Below the pieces are notes generated by a model that worked only from the letters and a program-made list of their open reading frames with translations, did no database searches and was not told the DNA's origin. A stretch of 64,000 bases of DNA from Molanna angustata. Lineage: Eukaryota > Arthropoda > Insecta > Trichoptera > Molannidae. Positions 55,642 through 64,000 of the stretch are shown one piece after another. The stretch covers positions 16,683,775 to 16,747,774 of the forward strand of contig OY754984.1 of NCBI GenBank assembly GCA_963576475.1, given 5' to 3'. The position numbers and the translations under genes are program-made. How positions within the stretch are numbered: the stretch's first letter is position 1; the number at the start of each line of letters is the position of its first letter.

Positions 55642-56671
55642 TCCAACTGTCGATTTGTTCAGGAGAACTTTGTTCTCTTAACATATCGACAATGTATCAA
55701 GCCAGAATACGCGAGAATTGTATGGAGAGGTCTACTTTTTTCACGGCTTTTCCAACTTTGAAGTCAAAAAACACCAACTTAGAGGCTTCGCAGCATATAT
55801 GTTCCATACACGGATTTCCTCAGAATTCGGAGTAGAACATTTCGTGTGTCTGTGTGTGTGTGTGTGTGTGTCTGTGTGTCTGTGTGTCTGTGTGTGTGTG
55901 TGTCCGTCCCCCCCTTATAACTTTTGATCCGCTCAATTTACAGAGCCTAAAATTTCAGAATATATAAACAGTTACAGGCCTACAAAACTTTTATACTCGG
56001 AATTTTGAATTTTTGTTTCAGTCAGGGGTAATCAACTTATGAATTTTTATTTTATTTTTCCCTATATCTCAGAAACCATAAAAGCTAGAACGCTGAAAAT
56101 TGGTATAAACATAGTAAAATACAAAATCTCAAATTAGTTTTTTCAAAAAAATTCCAGGGTTTCTCAAACATTTTTTATTAAGAAAAGTATTTTTTTTATG
56201 ATAAATTTATGAGTTTAACTGCCTATATTTCCATTTATTTTTAAAATATCGAAAAAAGCCGAAACACCCCAAATAGATAATTTAATTTTATATAAAAAAT
56301 ATTAACATTGTAGCAGTACATCTCAAATTTTTTTTAACAATTTTTATAAAAATTGAATTTAGTGACGACATCGCTTCATACAATTTGTATGGTAGTCACC
56401 TATACACAATATCAAAGAAGACTTAATAGTTTGATACTTCATCTCTAAACATACAATATACATATACCATCATGCTGTTTTCATATTCCGGGTAGGAAAA
56501 AAAGACTGACCTCCATACTATCCTATCTTGACTACCTAGGTACATGTGTTGTATAGAAAACTAAATATCATAAAATAATAAATAATTTGTATTTATGGGT
56601 TTGGTACTTATTCTTCAACTATACATACTATCGCTGTCGACAGTTGGATCTCATGTGTTACATGCAACTAG
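55642..56671 (+). mobile_element. Helitron-like element H2 (complete)
   Basis: Same ends as H1, separated from it by 14 bases. Its 3' three quarters (from about 55912) match H3 exactly by eye. Confidence 0.88.
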
Positions 56672-56914
56672 TTGTATATATTCAAATTGACGATATTGTA
56701 ATATACCTAACAGCAGCCCCAGAACAGGTAATACCTAGTGGGGCGTTGTTGATCAATTTATATATATGCATGTATTGAGAGAAAGAATAAATAAATAAAT
56801 AAAAAAAATGTTTCATACACTTTACTTTGTATATCTTGATATATTTTATGTGTTAAAAAGAGTTTTTCCAGTTGATGTGGTTTGTACTTTGTTTCATGAA
56901 AAAAAATATTATTA
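56672..56914 (+). other. 243-bp spacer between H2 and H3
   Basis: Unrelated to the Helitron-like unit. Contains GCAGCCCCAGAACAGGTAAT and an AATAAATAAATAAATAAAAA tail-like run, so it may be a small retroposon remnant. Repeated at 57934-58176. Confidence 0.6.
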
Positions 56915-57933
56915 TCCAACTGTCGATTTGTTCAGGAGAACTTTGTTCTCTTAACATATCGACAATGTATCAAGCCAGAATACGCGAGAATTGTATGGAG
57001 AGGTCTACTTTTTTCACGGCTTTTCCAACTTTGAAGTCAAAAAACACCAACTTAGAGGCTTCGCAGCATATATGTTCCATACACGGATTTACTCAGAATT
57101 CGGAGTAGAACATTTCGTGTGTCTGTGTGTGTGTGTGTGTCTGTGTGTCTGTGTGTGTGTGTGTGTGTGTCCCCCCTTATAACTTTTGATCCGCTCAATT
57201 TACAGAGCCTAAAATTTCAGAATATATAAACAGTTACAGGCCTACAAAACTTTTATACTCGGAATTTTGAATTTTTGTTTCAGTCAGGGGTAATCAACTT
57301 ATGAATTTTTATTTTATTTTTCCCTATATCTCAGAAACCATAAAAGCTAGAACGCTGAAAATTGGTATAAACATAGTAAAATACAAAATCTCAAATTAGT
57401 TTTTTCAAAAAAATTCCAGGGTTTCTCAAACATTTTTTATTAAGAAAAGTATTTTTTTTATGATAAATTTATGAGTTTAACTGCCTATATTTCCATTTAT
57501 TTTTAAAATATCGAAAAAAGCCGAAACACCCCAAATAGATAATTTAATTTTATATAAAAAATATTAACATTGTAGCAGTACATCTCAAATTTTTTTTAAC
57601 AATTTTTATAAAAATTGAATTTAGTGACGACATCGCTTCATACAATTTGTATGGTAGTCACCTATACACAATATCAAAGAAGACTTAATAGTTTGATACT
57701 TCATCTCTAAACATACAATATACATATACCATCATGCTGTTTTCATATTCCGGGTAGGAAAAAAAGACTGACCTCCATACTATCCTATCTTGACTACCTA
57801 GGTACATGTGTTGTATAGAAAACTAAATATCATAAAATAATAAATAATTTGTATTTATGGGTTTGGTACTTATTCTTCAACTATACATACTATCGCTGTC
57901 GACAGTTGGATCTCATGTGTTACATGCAACTAG
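56915..57933 (+). mobile_element. Helitron-like element H3 (complete)
   Basis: 1019 bp with the family ends TCCAACTG and CTAG; a mosaic whose 3' part equals H2 and whose 5' part equals H4. Confidence 0.88.
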
Positions 57934-58176
57934 TTGTATATATTCAAATTGACGATATTGTAATATACCTAACAGCAGCCCCAGAACAGGTAATACCTAG
58001 TGGGGCGTTGTTGATCAATTTATATATATGCATGTATTGAGAGAAAGAATAAATAAATAAATAAAAAAAATGTTTCATACACTTTACTTTGTATATCTTG
58101 ATATATTTTATGTGTTAAAAAGAGTTTTTCCAGTTGATGTGGTTTGTACTTTGTTTCATGAAAAAAAATATTATTA

Positions 58177-58812
58177 TCCAACTGTCGATTTGTTCAGGAG
58201 AACTTTGTTCTCTTAACATATCGACAATGTATCAAGCCAGAATACGCGAGAATTGTATGGAGAGGTCTACTTTTTTCACGGCTTTTCCAACTTTGAAGTC
58301 AAAAAACACCAACTTAGAGGCTTCGCAGCATATATGTTCCATACACGGATTTACTCAGAATTCGGAGTAGAACATTTCGTGTGTCTGTGTGTGTGTGTGT
58401 GTCTGTGTGTCTGTGTGTGTGTGTGTGTGTGTCCCCCCTTATAACTTTTGATCCGCTCAATTTACAGAGCCTAAAATTTCAGAATATATAAACAGTTACA
58501 GGCCTACAAAACTTTTATACTCGGAATTTTGAATTTTTGTTTCAGTCAGGGGTTATCAACTTTTGAATTTTTATTTTATTTTTCCATATATCTCAGAAAC
58601 CATAAACGCTAGAACGCTGAAAATTGGTACAAACATAGACAAATACAAAATCTCAAATTAGTTTTTTCAAAAAAATTCCAGGGTTTCTCAAACATTTTTA
58701 ATTAAGAAAAATATTTTTTTTATGATAAATTTATGAGTTTAACTGCCTATATTTCCAAAACTTTTACAATTATCGAAAAAAGCCGAAACACCCCAACTAG
58801 ATAATTTAATTT
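58177..58812 (+). mobile_element. Helitron-like element H4 (5' part, host of later copies)
   Basis: Runs from TCCAACTG to ...GATAATTTAATTT, where H5 interrupts it. Its continuation appears as short pieces between the following copies (TCTATAAAAAATATTAACAT at 59859, TAGTAGAAGATCTCAATTT at 60923, TTTTATAACAATTT at 61981). Confidence 0.82.
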
Positions 58813-59858
58813 TCCAACTGTCGATTTGTTCAGGAGAACTTTGTTCTCTTAACATATCGACAATGTATCAAGCCAGAATACGCGAGAATTGTATGGAGAG
58901 GTCTACTTTTTTCACGGCTTTTCCAACTTTGAAGTCAAAAAACACCAACTTAGAGGCTTCGCAGCATATATGTTCCATACACGGATTTACTCAGAATTCG
59001 GAGTAGAACATTTCGTGTGTCTGTGTGTGTGTGTGTCTGTGTGTGTGTCTGTGTGTCTGTGTGTGTGTCTGTGTGTCTGTGTGTCCGTCCCCCCCTTATA
59101 ACTTTTGATCCGCTCAATTTACAGAACCCAAAATTTCAGAATATATACACAGTTATAGGCCTACAAAACTTTTTTACTCAGAATTTCGAATTTTTGTTTT
59201 AGTCAGGGGTTATCAACTTTTGAATTTTTACTTTATTTTTTCATATATCTCAGAAACCATAAAAGCTAGAACGCTGAAAATTGGTACAAATATAGACAAA
59301 TACAAAATCTCAAATTAATTTATTCAAAAAAATTCCAGGGTTTCTCAAACATTTTTTATTAAGAAAAATATTTTTTTTATGATAAATTTATGAGTTTAAC
59401 TGCCTATATTTCCAAACTTTTTAAAAATATCGAAAAAAGCCGAAACACCCCAACTAGATAATTTAATTTTCTATAAAAAATACAAACATTGTATTTGTAC
59501 ATCCCAAATTTTTTTTAACAATTTTTATAAAAATAGAATTTAGTGACGACATCGCTTCATACAATTTATATGGCAGTCGCCTATACACAATATGTAAGAA
59601 TACTTAATAGTTTGATAGGATTTTAATATCCAAACAAACATACAGAACCATCATGCTATTTTCATTTTCTGGGTAGGAAAAAAGGAACTTCCTCCATACT
59701 ATCCTATCTTGACATACATACCTACATATGTTGTATAGAAAACAAAATATCTGAAAATATTCAATAATTTGTATTTATGGGTTTATAGTTTGGTACATAC
59801 TTCAACTATACATACTATCGCTATCGACAGTTGGATCTCATGTGTTACATGCAACTAG
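58813..59858 (+). mobile_element. Helitron-like element H5 (complete)
   Basis: 1046 bp, inserted in H4 between AATTT and TCTATAAA, the same internal position used by copy C in copy B at 28198. Confidence 0.88.
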
Positions 59859-59880
59859 TCTATAAAAAATATTAACATTG

Positions 59881-60922
59881 TCCAACTGTCGATTTGTTCA
59901 GGAGAACTTTGTTCTCTTAACATATCGACAATGTATCAAGCCAGAATACGCGAGAATTGTATGGAGAGGTCTACTTTTTTCATGGATTTTCCAACTTTGA
60001 AGTCAAAAAACACCAACTTAGAGGCTTCGCAGCATATATGTTCCATACACGGATTTACTCAGAATTCGGAGTAGAACATTTCGTGTGTCTGTGTGTGTGT
60101 GTGTCTGTGTGTGTGTCTGTGTGTCTGTGTGTGTGTCTGTGTGTCTGTGTGTCCGTCCCCCCCGTATAACTTTTGATCCGCTCAATTTACAGAGCCTAAA
60201 ATATCAGAATATATAAACAGTTACAGGCCTACAAAACTTTTATACTCGGAATTTTGAATTTTTGTTTCAGTCAGGGGTTATCAACTTTTGAATTTTTATT
60301 TTATTTTTCCATATATCTCAGAAACCATAAACGGTAGAACGCTGAAAATTGGTACAAACATAGACAAATACAAAATCTCAAATTAATTTTTTCAAAAAAA
60401 TTCCAGGGTTTCTCAAACATTTTTTATTAAGAAAAATATTTTTTTTATGATAAATTTATGAGTTTAACTGCCTATATTTCCAAAACTTTTACAATTATCG
60501 AAAAAAGCCGAAACACCCCAACTAGATAATTTAATTTTCTATAAAAAATATTAACTTTGTAGTAGAAGATCTCAATTTTTTTTTAACAATTTTTTTAAAA
60601 ATTGAATTTAGTGACGACATCGCTTCATACATTTTGTATGGCAGTCGCCTATACACAATATGTAAGAAGACTTAATAGTTTGATACTTCATCTCCAAACA
60701 TACATACATACCATCATGCTATTTGCATATTCTGGGTAGGAAAAAGGATCTTCCTCCATACTATCCTATCTTGACATACATACCTACATATGTTGTATAG
60801 AAAACAAAATATCTGAAAATATTCAATAATTTGTATCTATGGGTTTATAGTTTGGTACATATTCTTCAACTATACATACTATCGCTATCGACAGTTGGAT
60901 CTCATGTGTTACATGCAACTAG
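59881..60922 (+). mobile_element. Helitron-like element H6 (complete)
   Basis: 1042 bp. It follows a 22-base piece of H4 (59859-59880) and is followed by TAGTAGAAGATCTC, so it sits in the H4 sequence between ATTAACATTG and TAGTAGAA. Confidence 0.88.
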
Positions 60923-60941
60923 TAGTAGAAGATCTCAATTT

Positions 60942-61980
60942 TCCAACTGTCGATTTGTTCAGGAGAACTTTGTTCTCTTAACATATCGACAATGTATCAA
61001 GCCAGAATACGCGAGAATTGTATGGAGAGGTCTACTTTTTTCACGGCTTTTCCAACTTTGAAGTCAAAAAACACCAACTTAGAGGCTTCGCAGCATATAT
61101 GTTCCATACACGGATTTACTCAGAATTCGGAGTAGAACATTTCGTGTGTCTGTGTGTGTGTGTGTCTGTGTGTGTGTCTGTGTGTGTGTCTGTGTGTGTG
61201 TCTGTGTGTCCGTCCCCCCCTTATAACTTTTGATCCGCTCAATTTACAGAGCCTAAAATTTCAGAATATATAAACAGTTACAGGCCTACAAAACTTTTAT
61301 ACTCGGAATTTTGAATTTTTGTTTCAGTCAGGGGTTATCAACTTTTGAATTTTTATTTTATTTTTCCATATATCTCAGAAACCATAAACGCTAGAACGCT
61401 GAAAATTGGTACAAACATAGACAAATACAAAATCTCAAATGAGTTTTTTCAAAAAAATTCCAGGGTTTCTCAAACATTTTTTATTAAGAAAAATATTTTT
61501 TTTATGATAAATTTATGAGTTTAACTGCCTATATTTCCAAAACTTTTACAATTATCAAAAAAAGCCGAAACACCCCAACTAGATAATTTAATTTTCTATA
61601 AAAAATATTCACATTGTTGTAGAAGATCTCAATTTTTTTTTAACAATTTTTTTAAAAATTGAATTTAGTGACGACATCGCTTCATACATTTTGTATGGCA
61701 GTCGCCTATACACAATATGTAAGAAGACTTAATAGTTTGATACTTCATCTCCAAACATACATATATACCATCATGCTATTTTCATATTCTGGGTAGGAAA
61801 AAAGGATCTTCCTCCATACTATCCTATCTTGACATACATACCTACATATGTTGTATAGAAAACAAAATATCTGAAAATATTCAATAATTTTTATTTATGG
61901 GTTTATAGTTTGGTACATATTCTTCAACTATACATACTATCGCTATCGACAGTTGGATCTCATGTGTTACATGCAACTAG
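60942..61980 (+). mobile_element. Helitron-like element H7 (complete)
   Basis: 1039 bp with canonical ends, preceded by a 19-base piece TAGTAGAAGATCTCAATTT and followed by TTTTATAACAATTT. Confidence 0.88.
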
Positions 61981-61994
61981 TTTTATAACAATTT

Positions 61995-62786
61995 TCCAAC
62001 TGTCGATTTGTTCAGGAGAACTTTGTTCTCTTAACATATCGACAATGTATCAAGCCAGAATACGCGAGAATTGTATGGAGAGGTCTACTTTTTTCATGGC
62101 TTTTCCAACTTTGAAGTCAAAAAACACCAACTTAGAGGCTTCGCAGCATATATGTTCCATACACGGATTTACTCAGAATTCGGAGTAGAACATTTCGTGT
62201 GTCTGTGTGTGTGTGTGTCTGTGTGTGTGTCTGTGTGTGTGTCTGTGTGTGTGTCTGTGTGTCCCCCCCCCCCTTATAACTTTTGATCCGCTCAATTTAC
62301 AGAGCCTAAAATTTCAAAATATATAAACAGTTACAGGCCTACAAAACTTTTATACTCGAAATTTTGAATTTTTGTTTCAGTCAGGGGTTATCAACTTTTG
62401 AATTTTTATTTTATTTTTCCATATATCTCAGAAACCGGAAACGCTAGAACGCTGAAAATTGGTACAAACATAGACAAATACAAAATCTCAAACTAGTTTG
62501 TATGGCAGTCGCCTATACACAATATGTAAGAAGACTTAATAGTTTGATACTTCATCTCCAAACATACATACATACCATCATGCTATTTGCATATTCTGGG
62601 TAGGAAAAAGGATCTTCCTCCATACTATCCTATCTTGACATACATACCTACATATGTTGTATAGAAAACAAAATATCTAAAAATATTCAATAATTTGTAT
62701 CTATGGGTTTATAGTTTGGTACATAATCTTCAACTATACATACTATCGCTATCGACAGTTGGATCTCATGTGTTACATGCAACTAG
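61995..62786 (+). mobile_element. Helitron-like element H8 (internally deleted)
   Basis: 792 bp. Canonical ends, but about 250 bp are missing in the middle: AAAATCTCAAACTAGTTTG joins directly to TATGGCAGTCGCC. Confidence 0.88.
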
Positions 62787-62805
62787 TAGTAGAAGATCTC
62801 AATTT

Positions 62806-62840
62806 TCCAACTGTCGATTTGTTGGAATACATGCAACTAG
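62806..62840 (+). mobile_element. 35-bp Helitron-like micro-copy H9
   Basis: Consists of the first ~15-18 bases of the family (TCCAACTGTCGATTTGTT) fused to its last bases (ATACATGCAACTAG), with nearly everything between lost. Preceded by the same TAGTAGAAGATCTCAATTT as H7 and followed by TTTTAT. Confidence 0.75.
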
Positions 62841-63164
62841 TTTTATCAAAGGGTGCAGCATTTAGATCTATTGTGTAACAAATAATATTTTTGGAAGAAA
62901 ACTATAAAATAAACAAAAAATAAATTGGCTGCCTTAAAACAGGAATTATTCCTAGTTAGGCAGACAAAGGTAAATAATGGAACACAACCTATATACCTAC
63001 CACAAAAATGGTTTAATTCATGTATTATATACTTATTCATATACATGTAATATATTGTATATATTATTTTTTCTTTGTATACATTCAATATTGTTCCAAT
63101 GTTATCTGTTTTTAAAAAGTAAATAAACAAAAAAAAATAGACTAAATAAATAAGAACAATTCCT
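62841..63164. other. Unassigned stretch
   Basis: AT-rich, no coding signal; the A run and AAATAAATAAG at 63120-63152 look like the 3' tail of the adjacent LINE motif. Confidence 0.35.
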
Positions 63165-63228
63165 TGCACCATGCGCAAATGGCGAGTTTATTGCCGTATG
63201 GCAATTTCTTCCAACTAACCAGTGCTTC
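63165..63228 (-). repeat. LINE 3'-end stem-loop motif
   Basis: CTTGCACCATGCGCAAATGG, GAGTTTATTGCCGTATGGCA and ATTTCTTCCAACTAACCAGT. The stem ATTGCC/GGCAAT is perfect. Very similar to 39265-39340; weaker copies at 18866, 19835 and 50038. Conserved stem-loops at LINE 3' ends can be recognised by the element's reverse transcriptase. Confidence 0.65.
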
Positions 63229-63857
63229 CAGCCCAGAGAAGCAATATTTGCCTGAGAAATAAATTTAAATAAATTTACCTACTGCATTAAACGAGGTTTT
63301 AGAAACCAATAATTTTGTGACAAACTTTTTAACATATTTTTTTTAATAGAGACGATACGGGAACTCTAATAACATATAACTTTGTATTATGCGTATGTCA
63401 GAAGTATACTAGAATTTTTATTCAGTGGTATGGTATCCTTACCTGATGGCATACATTAATAGATTAGAAGGATTACAAAATATTTTTTTTCTCGCACCTT
63501 ATTTTTTTCTAAATCATCATTTGCTGCCCATCACGCAATATCAATCCCAGTTTTTGTTCTATGTCGGCCGATGTTAAACAAACTACTCATAAAACAATTA
63601 CATTAGACAGAGTTGCTCCAACTACAATAGGTACATACTTTAAACATTGCGATATAATACATACTTATATCACAAGCAGATTTCAAATCATACCTACATA
63701 ATTAAAACAATTCGATAAATAGTTCATACCACAAAAACATTAATCCATAATCTATCTCGCATACTTACATAGGTACATACAGTATAACACATAAATACAT
63801 AATACCATAAACACATATAAACTTACATAATATATGTACGATGCATAAGTATTAAAA
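63229..63857. other. AT-rich unassigned stretch
   Basis: Repeated ACATA words, no gene seen. Confidence 0.3.
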
Positions 63858-64000
63858 GAGCCATGGAAAGAGCCATGTTAGGATTAAGTCTGAGAGACAG
63901 GGTGCGAAACAACACCATCAGGGAAAGAACAAAAATAGTTGATGTCGTCCACCGCATTCTTACCCTGAAGTGGAGAATGACAGTCAGAGGTGTTGGAAGA
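63858..64000 (+). pseudogene. RTE-type ORF2 C-terminal fragment, runs off right edge
   Basis: An open frame to the window end reads RAMERAMLGLSLRDRVRNNT, IRERTKIVDVVHRILTLKW: the conserved RTE ORF2 C-terminus, as at 48575. Upstream RT domains are missing, so this copy is 5' truncated unless the element continues in pieces outside. Confidence 0.72.

Larger units (their letters stand above)
55912..58436 (+). repeat. 1262-bp tandem duplication within the Helitron-like array
   Basis: The 3' part of H2, the 243-bp spacer and the 5' part of H3 are repeated as the 3' part of H3, the same spacer and the 5' part of H4, offset by 1262 bp throughout (H3 start 56915, H4 start 58177). The breakpoints fall near the TG microsatellite/CCCCCC junction, suggesting unequal exchange between neighbouring copies. 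Confidence 0.85.

Noticed and set aside
54682..62286. Conserved ~70-residue open frame (starting MYGEVYFFHGF) in every Helitron-like copy
   Set aside because: It runs straight into the TG microsatellite (valine-cysteine repeats), its length changes with the repeat and it has no domain; conservation is explained by recent common origin of the copies.

Overview
The window is AT-rich eukaryotic DNA made almost entirely of mobile elements and their debris. The mix (Ty3/gypsy and BEL/Pao LTR elements, RNase H-bearing non-LTR elements, RTE-like and CR1/Jockey-like LINE tails, a Penelope-like fragment, tRNA-derived SINEs, MITEs and Helitron-like elements) fits an arthropod, most likely an insect. 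The order or species cannot be fixed from the sequence. I found no host protein-coding gene that I can support, no rRNA and no convincing functional tRNA.

Region 1-9.2 kb: on the minus strand lies the 5' half of a Ty3/gypsy element (gag, then protease and reverse transcriptase running off the left edge, joined by a canonical -1 slippery heptamer). Beside it is a complete but broken I/Jockey-type non-LTR element (3204-9221) bounded by an 11-bp target-site duplication, with ORF1 intact and ORF2 frameshifted and split by a 261-bp secondary insertion. Region 9.6-11 kb: ten copies of a 133-bp tandem repeat. Region 11.3-20.2 kb: an RTE-like remnant, several LINE 3' ends, a GC-rich TTAA-flanked MITE, a Penelope-like GIY-YIG fragment with a hammerhead-like motif, a SINE and other dispersed repeats.

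Region 20.3-26 kb: a full-length, apparently intact I/Jockey-type element (ORF1 + ORF2, poly(A), 11-12 bp target-site duplication), related to the one at 3.2-9.2 kb. Region 26-31.4 kb: a SINE, a solo-LTR-like sequence, three nested Helitron-like copies, a foldback element and a ~136-bp tandem repeat. Region 31.4-38.2 kb: an intact BEL/Pao element (one 1679-aa Gag-Pol ORF, two 263-bp LTRs that look identical, TSD TCTCC) inserted into a MITE that has its own 8-bp TSD.

Region 38.2-54.5 kb: LINE tails, tandem repeats of 62, 26 and about 37 bp, a second copy of a TIR element, a (TA)n tract enclosed by perfect 56-bp inverted arms, and a second solo-LTR-like copy. Region 54.6-62.8 kb: the most striking feature, a head-to-tail array of about nine ~1.04-kb Helitron-like elements (5' TCC, 3' hairpin and CTAG, T at the insertion site). 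Several sit inside one internal segment of another copy, one 1262-bp block is tandemly duplicated, and the smallest copy is only 35 bp. The right edge enters another RTE-type LINE 3' end.
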